Source of the DNA: a bacterium
Lineage (GTDB): Bacteria; Cyanobacteriota; Vampirovibrionia; Obscuribacterales; Obscuribacteraceae
Assembly (NCBI GenBank): GCA_016124935.1
Contig: WGMS01000031.1
Coordinates: forward strand, 1-37,586
DNA: 37,586 bases
Direction of reading: 5' to 3'
Of this stretch, positions 25,301 through 32,654 are shown in pieces. How positions within the stretch are numbered: position 1 is the first letter of the stretch; each line of letters starts with the position of its first letter. The notes under the pieces were generated by a model. That model was not told where the DNA came from, searched no databases, and saw only the letters and a program-made list of their open reading frames with translations. A program made the position numbers and the translations under genes.

Positions 25301-25469
25301 GCTCGTGCAGCAATGCCACCGCGGATTCTCTGGTGGCGCCTGATTCCAGATTGGCAAGCAGCCTGTTAAGGAGTTCGTAGGTCTTCTCCGCCCTGTTTCC
25401 ATCATCGGGCAGGTCGATGATTTCGCCAATCCCAGGTAGAGCACCAAGTTCCAATCCCGACTGAGCCAT
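22314..25469 (-). CDS. MMT-like methyltransferase-aminotransferase fusion (methionine S-methyltransferase homologue)
   Basis: Residue numbers follow the longest frame (GTG at 25544, 1076 residues). The preferred start is the ATG at 25469 (residue 26), because GGGGAG lies 9 bases upstream and an extended -10 sits between the two starts. The N-terminal part is an AdoMet methyltransferase: VVELGTGCGW (142-151), GLDINP (167-172), and IIGCIPQ (227-233) in place of the usual NPPY. Segments such as SNYCFEQGILEDRFGLPLIA and ILGGRPGPDAIK match plant methionine S-methyltransferase as I recall it. The C-terminal half is a fold-type I aminotransferase domain with NPSG (846-849), Asp874, Tyr883, Lys916 in GASKAYAAGGLRSG and Arg1052. 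Methionine S-methylation is the best guess. PLP activity is possible because the lysine is intact. The SDR gene follows 18 bp downstream. Confidence 0.85.
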   Translation of the reverse strand: MAQSGLELGALPGIGEIIDLPDDGNRAEKTYELLNRLLANLESGATRESAVALLHELAETLISDKREHLFVRSIDVPGLDKPVNLLLTPAVFSPEKWGQTFAEGLMKDPEQFDSTRVVELGTGCGWISLLLLKKTGVKEVVGLDINPVAVTIARLNAWLNGTLKDGTVLTSQAGVPIVGAFRIAQSDLLADSIRHRDEFDHIIGCIPQVLHPGGESGESYETSLKERELYDLSNYCFEQGILEDRFGLPLIARALEQSQLCLKRGGKVTLILGGRPGPDAIKAMFDRRGFQSSVVWSRRIPQADDTDLASLVSLEKDHGIKFHFFMSGNSRQSVSAETAVSILRSGKDVYHDLLVYRATTQFEGPTFGFVRNLHRMSLDALRKELDFSRMTEEQMTFLERLSEDFINHKTLPYPNERGDLSLRTRLGKFLRIYCQIPVENDSLFVAPERGQLLSMIVNMVAEEDAEVLLSESLKDVYELLGRNSNVKTTWSNDDLSEILELDEIIKPSMVVLSPVQFNAPSAIVLNALFEHARRHPERWYIIDDSTHFDIGSQLDSNMLLRITGQMQIPDNVVLLYGLVKNTVCPDLELSFLINAPDRWVEGFDVAAELTYSRIPYPSQLYYEWLFDDLLSFPFPGQLEGKQNVPGTSNSAGLRPFRRDFIEASKDPSFAPKPISTKDKDLIRFDYGEFEHSVPDLLVKGLIKGFVEPHSDVLAETVKYRITSYLAHTRRAMVVPDRIALAQGAFPLFGALIRALRARLGRRPRVAISDGSYGPLYPMLLYHGAEIVPIETVADNGFAVTPEMVKALKEKPDLLWLTQPGNPSGLLYESSAVSNLLKICAEKEIYLLADEIFFLLSDYRLGDWTPHYLSFGSHLGDSQLSKYLFMVDGASKAYAAGGLRSGFLVSPDREWSRAIQSHLDVPPAAILRACDNLYSAFLEEAPHGMIDVSEARDELLAFLNQARRELSDHRKALTKLLRQHGLDDGLDTPYRGGLFLLAKLGPERDRLAIEQKLLINSGDWSRTGDWSRICFSIPPARFSRGLERLTQFLRVE
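22390..22425 (-). repeat. 18-bp tandem duplication in the MMT-like gene
   Basis: The block CCAATCGCCGG occurs twice 18 bp apart on the plus strand. In the protein this doubles a six-residue unit (SGDWSR then TGDWSR, near residues 1041-1052), just before the substrate-binding arginine region. Confidence 0.75.
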
Positions 25470-25524
25470 AACTCCCTTCTCCCCGGCATACATTGACATC
25501 TGCCGCCGTAAACTTACCGAAGCA

Positions 25525-25530
25525 TATATA
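25525..25530 (-). promoter_or_regulatory. Extended -10 for the MMT-like operon
   Basis: On the minus strand TGGTATATA is an extended -10. Transcription would start near 25518, about 48 bases before the ATG at 25469 and downstream of the GTG at 25544, which argues against the longer start. Confidence 0.4.
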
Positions 25531-25589
25531 CCAGTATTAGGCACGGCTCTGTTATCCTATAGAGAATATTTAAGGGATTGATTAGAAAA

Positions 25590-27881
25590 ATGTCCTCCAG
25601 ATGGAGTCATCTAAAAGCGGACGCCGATGTCGCTCTCCAGTACGGCAGCTACGGAGAAGCGGAGATGCTCTGGCGACGCGCCCTCGAAGAGGCCCACACC
25701 TTTGAAAAAGGAGACTCGCGATTTCCCCTGACCTGTGAGAACCTGGCCAGGGTGCTATGTCACCAGGGCAAGTACCAGGAAGCGGAGTTGCTGTTTGAAA
25801 AAGCTTTGCATTGCAGAGATGAGTATTTCCGTTTCGAAGTCGATCAGCTTGTCGAAACCCTTTCCAACCTCTATGAAATCTACTTCAAACTAGGAAAAGT
25901 CGAACAGGCCGAAGAACTCTGTTTACGAGTGCTTTCCATAATAGAAGACCGAGAAGAATCAGAACGGCTGGCCTCTTGCCTTTTTGATCTGGGCAATCTC
26001 TGTCACGTGCAGGGACGCTTGCTCGATGCCGAAGAACATTATCTCAGAAGCCTGGTAATGCGGCAGACCTGCCTTGGAGACGAGAATCTCAGTGTTGCCG
26101 AATCTATGTACGCCCTCGCCGCGCTCTATGACGAATCAGGCAGACTGACCGAATCGGAGCCCCTCTACGAAAAATGCATAGCGATAAGAGAGCCTATATT
26201 AGGCGCATCCCATCCCGATGTCATAGCCGCCATGGGCTCGCTGGCAAATGTCTATAAAAACTCAAATCGACTGGTCGATGCCAAATTCGTCTACGAGAGA
26301 CTCTGGTATGTAATCGATAAAATTCCGGAATCGCGTCAACCGCATCTGGTACCACATATGATAAACATGTTCGAAATGTACGAGATGCAAGGGCTGCATG
26401 GAGAAGCAGAACAACTTATTCGGCGCATTTTGAGAATTCAAAGCGAAACTCTCAAATCGAGCTCTCTTGAACTGAGCTATTCCGAAGAGCGACTGGCTCG
26501 CTCGCTTTCGTTGCAAGAAAAATTCGAAGAAGCCGAGTCTGTATTGAACTCTGTCCTCGAAACCAGAGAAGCGGTTCTGGGCAGCGATCATCCGGTGGTG
26601 GCAGAGACCCTGGATAAACTGGCGGCGCTCTATTTTGAAACAGACAAGCACGATGTGGCGGAAAGCATCTGTGTAAGAGCGACGGAGATTCTGGAAAATG
26701 ACGGCAGCGGCAACGAAGAAGAAGTGATCAAAAACCTCAAACATCTAGATGAAATTTACCGCTCCCAGGAAAAATTCGAAGAAGCGGAAAGTGTTCTGAT
26801 TAAGCTCTTCATTTTGCAAAAGAAACTTTTCGGCACCGGACACTCCGAAACCGCAGAGAGTCTCGCCAATCTTGCCCAGGTCTACAAACGCCAGATGCGA
26901 CTGGACAAAGCGGCAACTTTCATGCAGAAAGCTCTCGACCTCAAAAAACAAGCAGTGGGTGAGGACTCCCCGGAAGTACAATCCATGGTCTCCAACCTGG
27001 CGGAGCTGGAAGAGATGCTCGGTTCTAATAATCGTGCACTGGAACTATGGCAGGAGCTGGCTTCTCTGTATCGAAACTCTTTCGGAGAGAATCATCCGAA
27101 CGTGGCGGAAGTGCTCGATCATGAAACCCGAAATTATACAATCCTGGGCAAATACGCCCTCGCCGAAGAATGTGCCGAACGAGCCCTGGCGCTTCGACAA
27201 GAGGCTTTCGGCGAAGAGCATCCCAAAGTGGCGGTCAGCCTGGTTGAAATAGGTCGACTATATTTTGAGCAAGGCAAGCTGGATGAAGCGGAAGCAAACT
27301 GGAAAAAGGCCCTGGCCATGCAACTCGATATACTCGGTGCCGAACACGAGAACGTCGCCCAGACCTACAGCTTGCTTTCCGGGTCGGCTTTTCAGAAGCA
27401 AGATTATAAAGCCGCCGAAGCCTACATAGAAAAAACCTATGCCATAAGAGCCTCCCGCCATGCCCCGGATCATCCCGACGTACTCAACTGCTTCAATAAC
27501 TATGTCGATATTCTAGCCGCTCTCAAAAAATACAAAGAAGCCGAAGCGCTCTGCCGAAAAGTAGTCTCTTTAAGAAGCAGAACCCTTGGAGCCCACAACA
27601 TAGAAGTATCATATGCGATGGCAAAGCTGGCCGAGATTTATCAGCTTCAGGGCAAACATGACCAGGCCGAGCCGGTCTTCAAACAAGCAATCGAAGTGCA
27701 CACCATGGCCCGAGGCAGAGAGGGCCAACCCCTGGTAGATATGCTGCGGGGTTATTCCCGCACCTTGCTGGAACTCGGTCAAAAAACCCGGGCGGCGAAA
27801 ATGGAAACTCGGGCAAGAGCCATAGCCGATGCCCGAGAAAGAAATGCCAGGGTAAGCAGCCAGGCTTACATTACAGGCTGA
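25590..27881 (+). CDS. Kinesin-light-chain-type TPR repeat protein
   Basis: The product of about 763 residues is built almost wholly of 42-residue tetratricopeptide repeats, roughly 15 or more. The kinesin-light-chain spacer (LGxxHPxVAxxLxxLAxLY) recurs, for example at LGASHPDVIAAMGSLANVY, LGSDHPVVAETLDKLAALY and FGEEHPKVAVSLVEIGRLY. No signal peptide, membrane span or enzyme domain is seen, so it is a cytoplasmic protein-binding scaffold with unknown partners. A TTG at 25578 gives four more residues but sits directly on the AAGGGA sequence; the ATG at 25590 is preferred. It is divergent from the MMT-like operon across about 120 bp and may share regulation with it. The 3' end is 18 bp from the convergent Spy-like gene. 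Confidence 0.9.
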   Translation: MSSRWSHLKADADVALQYGSYGEAEMLWRRALEEAHTFEKGDSRFPLTCENLARVLCHQGKYQEAELLFEKALHCRDEYFRFEVDQLVETLSNLYEIYFKLGKVEQAEELCLRVLSIIEDREESERLASCLFDLGNLCHVQGRLLDAEEHYLRSLVMRQTCLGDENLSVAESMYALAALYDESGRLTESEPLYEKCIAIREPILGASHPDVIAAMGSLANVYKNSNRLVDAKFVYERLWYVIDKIPESRQPHLVPHMINMFEMYEMQGLHGEAEQLIRRILRIQSETLKSSSLELSYSEERLARSLSLQEKFEEAESVLNSVLETREAVLGSDHPVVAETLDKLAALYFETDKHDVAESICVRATEILENDGSGNEEEVIKNLKHLDEIYRSQEKFEEAESVLIKLFILQKKLFGTGHSETAESLANLAQVYKRQMRLDKAATFMQKALDLKKQAVGEDSPEVQSMVSNLAELEEMLGSNNRALELWQELASLYRNSFGENHPNVAEVLDHETRNYTILGKYALAEECAERALALRQEAFGEEHPKVAVSLVEIGRLYFEQGKLDEAEANWKKALAMQLDILGAEHENVAQTYSLLSGSAFQKQDYKAAEAYIEKTYAIRASRHAPDHPDVLNCFNNYVDILAALKKYKEAEALCRKVVSLRSRTLGAHNIEVSYAMAKLAEIYQLQGKHDQAEPVFKQAIEVHTMARGREGQPLVDMLRGYSRTLLELGQKTRAAKMETRARAIADARERNARVSSQAYITG

Positions 27882-27899
27882 GCAAACAATAACCGTTAA

Positions 27900-28592
27900 C
27901 TACTTGCCCATCCGCTTCATCATCCAGCTGCGCAGCATGGAGCTGGAGCGTCCATAACCGCCTCTGTGCTTGAGCATCGCTTTTCTGAGTTCCTGACGCT
28001 GGGCTCCGGTCAGGACCTGAGCCATTTGCAGCTTGTAATCCAGCTTCATTGCGGTCATCTCTTTTTTCAGAGAAGCGACTCTGTCATTCATCTTTTTGAC
28101 TTCTTTCGTGTCGATCTCCTCTCTGGTGAGAAGATCTCTGAGATGCCGTTTCTTGGACATGAGCTCGACTTTCAAAGGTCCCATTTCGTCCATCATCTTC
28201 ATTTTGAGCTGGTAGTACTTCTCGTACTGTTCATCGGTGATGGCGTTCTCGCCAGAGAGCACCGATGAGATTCCGCAACCTTGACCGGACCACCGCTTCA
28301 GAACCGGACACATAGGCATGGCGCCGCCGGTGGAAAGCCCTTTGCTCTGGGCGCCGGCCAGGAGACTGACCGCTTGTTCGGCCAGACTGGCAAGCGGCGA
28401 AGCCGTGCCCTGATCGGCCTGGGCGATGACCTCCGCACTGTCTTCTGCGATATGCTCCACCACCTCGGAAAGGTCAGGTGTCTCGCTCTCCTGGGCAAAC
28501 ACCGGCGAAACCGCCCCTAAAGAAAGGGTCAGGGCTGCTGCCAGCGCAGTTCCCAGGGCTGGGGATAAACTGAGTTTCTTATTTCTGGACAT
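27900..28592 (-). CDS. Exported Spy/CpxP-like protein with LTxxQ-type motifs
   Basis: The protein has 230 residues. A signal peptide (basic start, hydrophobic 12-28, cleavage probably after VFA at 31-33) is followed by an acidic, low-complexity stretch. A helical C-terminal half holds DEQYEKYYQLKMKMMDEMGPLKVEL, LTREEID and LTGAQRQELRKAM. These LTxxQ-like turns and Met-rich amphipathic helices resemble the periplasmic chaperones Spy and CpxP and related metal-resistance proteins. Two Cys (MCPVLKRWSGQGC) could form a disulfide. The tail is basic (RSWMMKRMGK). The likely role is envelope-stress chaperone or metal-binding protein, inferred from these motifs. No two-component system is adjacent. 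Confidence 0.72.
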   Translation of the reverse strand: MSRNKKLSLSPALGTALAAALTLSLGAVSPVFAQESETPDLSEVVEHIAEDSAEVIAQADQGTASPLASLAEQAVSLLAGAQSKGLSTGGAMPMCPVLKRWSGQGCGISSVLSGENAITDEQYEKYYQLKMKMMDEMGPLKVELMSKKRHLRDLLTREEIDTKEVKKMNDRVASLKKEMTAMKLDYKLQMAQVLTGAQRQELRKAMLKHRGGYGRSSSMLRSWMMKRMGK

Positions 28593-28772
28593 AGTCTCGA
28601 ACCTCTTCCGAAAAGGAATTTGTCATATAACGGTCCAACACTATAACCGCTCGCAGTCCAAAAAACCTGAAAAATACCCGATTTAATGCAAAAGTCCCAT
28701 GACATCCACCCTGCCCCCGGAGAGGCGAAGCACTGCTTGTAGTATCAATCTCAGAAAAAGAACAGCCGGTCT

Positions 28773-29081
28773 TCAGGTTGTTTTCTCTTCTTCTACAGGC
28801 TTTTCTCCGGCTTTGGCCCCCGCATTGAAATGAATATCTTCAAGAAGCTTTCGAGAGAACTCTTGAGATTCTTCAATCGCGTCATATTTATTGCGCATCT
28901 CGTTAATTTCACCTTCCAGCATAGCGACGCGCTTTTCAAGCTCGCTCAGCTCCCTGGCGCCGGGACGTTTTCCGGCGATACGGTCAGAGATGGAGATTAT
29001 CAGCGGACGAAAGAGAAAAACCGGCGGCAAAACCAGCAGAGTTATAACCAACAAAGCGAGCAGTGAGATAGGAATTTCCAT
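28773..29081 (-). CDS. Small membrane protein with cytoplasmic coiled coil
   Basis: The protein has 102 residues. One membrane span lies near 5-27 (LLALLVITLLVLPPVFLF), then a basic stretch, then a heptad-rich helix (ELSELEKRVAMLEGEINEMRNKYDAIEE, about 43-72) and a charged tail. The layout resembles PspB-like or other small envelope-stress membrane proteins, but the sequence is not a clear match. It is divergent from the penicillin-binding protein gene across 60 bp, which hints at shared control and an envelope role. Confidence 0.68.
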   Translation of the reverse strand: MEIPISLLALLVITLLVLPPVFLFRPLIISISDRIAGKRPGARELSELEKRVAMLEGEINEMRNKYDAIEESQEFSRKLLEDIHFNAGAKAGEKPVEEEKTT

Positions 29082-29141
29082 TATTTAAATGATACAGAAA
29101 GACGTCAGACACTATCTTAGCTTACAACAGATTATATAAAA

Positions 29142-31319
29142 TTGAATCAGGGCAATTCGCGAAGGATAAAGGGCTTGAGAAACACCGATGATTTCGAGAA
29201 GATCAGAAGCTTCTCAGGTGTAAAGCCTGTTATAGATGGTGTTTTCACAGCCATTCGGGTGACCTTCACCAGCCTCACTCTGTTGACCGCCATGGTCGTA
29301 ACCGTGGTCGCTATGTTCGTCTGGGTGCATCTGGCCAGGGTGCCCAATCTCTCCATGCTGGAAGACTACAATCCTGGAGCCTCTATCCAGCTATTCGACC
29401 GCAACGACAAGCTGATATGTACCTATCCAAGCAAGAAGAAACGCAAGCCGATAAGCCTGGCGGCGGTCTCGCCTTATATGGTCGATGCCGTGCTGGCGGC
29501 CGAAGACCATAGCTTTTACGAACATCAGGGCATAAGCTTCATCGGTATCTTGAGAGCGGCAATGGCCAACCTCACCGCCGGTAAAGCGGTCCAGGGCGGC
29601 TCTACCCTCACCCAGCAACTGGTGAAAAATCTATTCTTTCAAGATGATCAACGCACCATCCCCCTGAAAGTAGCCGAGGGCATAGTCGCCTCTGAAATAG
29701 AAAGAAAGTACAGCAAAGAAAAAATTCTTGAAATCTATCTCAATCAAATCTACTTCGGCAGCGGCGCCTGGGGCGTTGAACAAGCGGCGCGAATTTACTT
29801 TGACAAGAGCGCGGACCAATTGAATGTGGCAGAGTCGGCTTATCTAGCCGGGATAATAAAATCACCTTCTTATCTGGGCGACACAAAGCACCGGGACAAG
29901 GCTCTTGCACGCCAGAGAACCGTGGTCGAAAAAATGGAAGAGTACAAGCTAATCTCGCCTCTGGAAGCCCGGGAAGCGCTGTCTGAAACCCTGGTGTTCA
30001 GAAGAGGAAGCACCACAGCCGGTGAAGAAGAGCAAACTGTGTTCGTGCCGCCTTATCCATATTTCTGCCAGTATATCGTCGAATCTCTGGAAGGCACCTA
30101 CAACTACAATCATAACTCCGGACTAAAAGTATATACCACCCTCGATACCAGCGCCCAAAAATCCGCCGAAGCAACTATGCAGGCCGCTGCAAAAGGGTTG
30201 CCCCGGGGTCTTGATCAAGCGGCACTAGTCGCCATTAACCTGGCAGACGGTTCGGTACTGGCCATGGTAGGTGGTCTCGGCGATTATCTGAGCCACCAGT
30301 GGAACTCTGCCGTGCACCCTCATACAATGGGATCTTCGTTTAAACCCTTTGTCTACCTGAGCGCCTTCGAGCATGGCGTGATCTCACCATCCAGCCAGCT
30401 CTACGACTCTCCTCTTTCGGTTCTCGATGAAGACGCCGCCAAAAGAAACGGCGGCAATGCGACGATATGGCAACCCCAGAATTTCGATCATAAGTTTCTG
30501 GGTTATCTCAGCGCCGAAGATGCGCTGGCCCAGTCGAGAAATGTCTGCAGCGTAAGAGTGGCGCAACAGGTCGGCATCAAGACTGTCATAGACACAGCCC
30601 GACGCGCCGGCATAAAAGAAGAATTGAATCCGACTCTGGCTCTCTCTCTTGGAGCTTCCGCCGCTTCCCCTCTTTCTATGGCCAACGCCTATGCCACCAT
30701 CGCCCGAGGAGGGCAATATATGGAGCCTCATTTCATCCGCAGGATAGAAGACGACCGGGGCAAAATACTGGAGACTTTCGAGCCGATTCAATCGAGATCG
30801 CTCGATCTGGATGCCACCAGACAACTGGTGGACATCCTCAGAAAAGTGGTGGAATCAGGCACAGGAATAAGAGCGCGCGTGCCGGGCATACAAGTAGCCG
30901 GGAAGACAGGCACCGCCGATGAAGCCAGAGATCTATGGTTCGTCGGATTCACCCCGGATCTGGTCACAGCCGTTTGGGTCGGCAACGCCAAAAACAAAGC
31001 CGTGGGAGGCAGCCATACGACCGGTGGCACAGTGGTGGCGCCGATATGGAGACGCTTCGTCACCTCCTATTATAAAAATCACTCCAAACCCAAAGGAGAG
31101 CTTATCTCCGCAGGCGGTCCCAATCCTGAATCATCCATAAAAGCGGAGAACGAAATCAAACCCGGATTACAAGAAGCTTCAGCAACCCAGAGCTACCAGC
31201 AAAGCGTCTCGACCCAGTCCACAAGAAGACCGCGAAGAACAAAGAAAGCAGCTCAAAACCATGCTGGGGCAAGGCATACCGGGACCGGAATCCAGGAATA
31301 CAACTGGGATAAGCGTTAG
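29142..31319 (+). CDS. Class A penicillin-binding protein (PBP1a type)
   Basis: This bifunctional peptidoglycan synthase has 725 residues and acts at the inner membrane with its catalytic domains outside. One span lies at about 38-62. The GT51 glycosyltransferase domain shows AAEDHSFYEHQG with catalytic Glu121 and GGSTLTQQLVKNLF (152-165). The transpeptidase domain shows SSFK with nucleophile Ser398 and Lys401, SRN (465-467) and KTGT (588-591). A polar tail rich in Gln, Ser, Arg and Lys follows. The start is uncertain: the TTG at 29142 has no ribosome binding site, while a TTG at 29175 has GAAGGA eight bases upstream. Two small membrane-protein genes follow on the same strand. Confidence 0.95.
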   Translation: MNQGNSRRIKGLRNTDDFEKIRSFSGVKPVIDGVFTAIRVTFTSLTLLTAMVVTVVAMFVWVHLARVPNLSMLEDYNPGASIQLFDRNDKLICTYPSKKKRKPISLAAVSPYMVDAVLAAEDHSFYEHQGISFIGILRAAMANLTAGKAVQGGSTLTQQLVKNLFFQDDQRTIPLKVAEGIVASEIERKYSKEKILEIYLNQIYFGSGAWGVEQAARIYFDKSADQLNVAESAYLAGIIKSPSYLGDTKHRDKALARQRTVVEKMEEYKLISPLEAREALSETLVFRRGSTTAGEEEQTVFVPPYPYFCQYIVESLEGTYNYNHNSGLKVYTTLDTSAQKSAEATMQAAAKGLPRGLDQAALVAINLADGSVLAMVGGLGDYLSHQWNSAVHPHTMGSSFKPFVYLSAFEHGVISPSSQLYDSPLSVLDEDAAKRNGGNATIWQPQNFDHKFLGYLSAEDALAQSRNVCSVRVAQQVGIKTVIDTARRAGIKEELNPTLALSLGASAASPLSMANAYATIARGGQYMEPHFIRRIEDDRGKILETFEPIQSRSLDLDATRQLVDILRKVVESGTGIRARVPGIQVAGKTGTADEARDLWFVGFTPDLVTAVWVGNAKNKAVGGSHTTGGTVVAPIWRRFVTSYYKNHSKPKGELISAGGPNPESSIKAENEIKPGLQEASATQSYQQSVSTQSTRRPRRTKKAAQNHAGARHTGTGIQEYNWDKR

Positions 31320-31362
31320 CGGCCACTCTACGTAATTACCCCCCGACTGAACGAAAATCCTC

Positions 31363-31391
31363 TTGACTTCTCCTCGACAGGCACTCATAGT
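31363..31391 (+). promoter_or_regulatory. Putative promoter for the 142-aa membrane protein
   Basis: TTGACT (31363-31368) and CATAGT (31386-31391) are 17 bp apart, with 4 of 6 matches in the -10. The transcript start would be near 31398, about 56 bases before the TTG start. Confidence 0.4.
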
Positions 31392-31453
31392 GGAGCTGGA
31401 ATCCCGTTAGTGTGTTGGTAAAAAATTAGCGGCGGAATTATAGGGGGTTTGCC

Positions 31454-31882
31454 TTGTATATAGTTCCAGAAGACCTGCGCGAAGATTTCGAGAATTACCG
31501 GAACAAAGTCGAGAGAGACGATGCGGTCCTGTACCGATACTCCCGCAGAAGAATAAATAAACAGATTGTAATTCTGACCAAGATAGGTCTGGTACTGGGA
31601 ACCGGATTCCTGATGCTGGTCCTCCTCTGTAAACTGACGGAGAAGGGCGAATCGGCGGAAAGTGCCAGGCAATACCTTCAATACGGTCAATACAACCACA
31701 AGTCCGAAGTCGGAATGAGCTTCGGAGCCCCCATCGGGAACAACCGGCCTTCGCCTTCGTCTGCGGTCTATGTGCCGGTCCAGATATCGATTCCACCGTC
31801 ATCACTTTCTAGATTCAGTGGTGATGGCGCGGTCTATTACATTTTCAAGAACCAGGGTCAGGGGGTTTATGCCACCCACTGA
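31454..31882 (+). CDS. Small single-pass membrane protein, unknown function
   Basis: The protein has 142 residues: an Arg/Asp-rich cytoplasmic N-terminus (1-37), one membrane span at 38-59 (IVILTKIGLVLGTGFLMLVLL), and an extracytoplasmic tail rich in Ser, Pro, Gly and Tyr. No family is recognised. The start is TTG, supported by AGGGGG six to seven bases upstream and by a promoter-like sequence at 31363. It lies between the class A PBP and another single-pass protein on the same strand, so an envelope role is possible. Confidence 0.62.
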   Translation: MYIVPEDLREDFENYRNKVERDDAVLYRYSRRRINKQIVILTKIGLVLGTGFLMLVLLCKLTEKGESAESARQYLQYGQYNHKSEVGMSFGAPIGNNRPSPSSAVYVPVQISIPPSSLSRFSGDGAVYYIFKNQGQGVYATH

Positions 31883-31993
31883 CTGGAGCCAAGAAGTTTA
31901 CGCTATGTTGCAAAGATAAGACCAATTTGAAGAAAACCGCAAACAAAAGCAAGTCGATTAAATCAGCCTGTCGGTATACGTAGTTCCACCACA

Positions 31994-32009
31994 GCCGGTC
32001 TTGACCGGC
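31994..32009. promoter_or_regulatory. Perfect inverted repeat upstream of the 169-aa membrane protein
   Basis: GCCGGTC, two bases, then GACCGGC: a 7-2-7 palindrome 45 bases before the next start codon. The tiny loop suits a protein-binding operator better than an RNA hairpin. Confidence 0.4.
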
Positions 32010-32053
32010 ATAAGCCCCGGTAAGACAATTAGTTCACAAGAGGACCAGAAGTT

Positions 32054-32563
32054 TTGAGAGACCCGTCAGAAGAACAAATGAGCAGCCAAGCCGAGATCAA
32101 GCAGCCACACACTATAAATTGCCCGTGCGGATGCAAAGCCCTTGAGGGGGACGACGCTATCAAGCGTCATCTCAAGATCCTGGCCTGCATTGTCTTTGTC
32201 GCCACCCTGGGTCTGGTGGCGGTGTGCTCGATGGCGCGCCAAAACGAAGGCGCTGCGGAGCCCGAGATAGCCACAGCTATAAACTATCCCCCCGGCGCCA
32301 TTCAGGCGGCTGAGGGCAGTTTCCCGGTGATGACACCGACCCAGAGCAGACCCAGAGTCTATGCCGTTGTGCCGATGCAGGATCCTGAACAGATGCAGCT
32401 GCAAATGCAGATGCCATATCAAGTGCCGGTATCGACCCAGGGCATGGTGGCACTACCGATGACCGGAGTCAGCCAAATCCGTCCCGAGATGCCTTCCCAT
32501 CTAACCATGGCGATAACCAGCATGGATGGCAAGACCAAGATCAAGAGAATCGCCGGTCGCTGA
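32054..32563 (+). CDS. Small single-pass membrane protein with N-terminal Cys cluster
   Basis: The protein has 169 residues. CPCGCK (Cys23, Cys25, Cys27) sits in the short N-terminal part, which could bind a metal. One membrane span follows at about 41-59, then a Met/Gln/Pro-rich extracytoplasmic tail with MQLQMQMPYQVPV. No family is recognised. The start is TTG at 32054 with AGAGGA about 10-12 bases upstream; an ATG at 32078 is an alternative that keeps the Cys cluster. It resembles the preceding 142-residue protein in layout but not in sequence. Confidence 0.6.
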   Translation: MRDPSEEQMSSQAEIKQPHTINCPCGCKALEGDDAIKRHLKILACIVFVATLGLVAVCSMARQNEGAAEPEIATAINYPPGAIQAAEGSFPVMTPTQSRPRVYAVVPMQDPEQMQLQMQMPYQVPVSTQGMVALPMTGVSQIRPEMPSHLTMAITSMDGKTKIKRIAGR

Positions 32564-32654
32564 CAAACACAGACTCTTTTAAAGCGCTCTCAAGCCAGAG
32601 ACTGAAATTTCTGCTTATCTATCTAGTTTTACTAGTTTTAGGGATGGCAGCAAA

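Noticed and set aside
25470..25544. 25 extra N-terminal residues for the MMT-like protein
   Set aside because: The region contains an extended -10 and the downstream ATG has a strong ribosome binding site.
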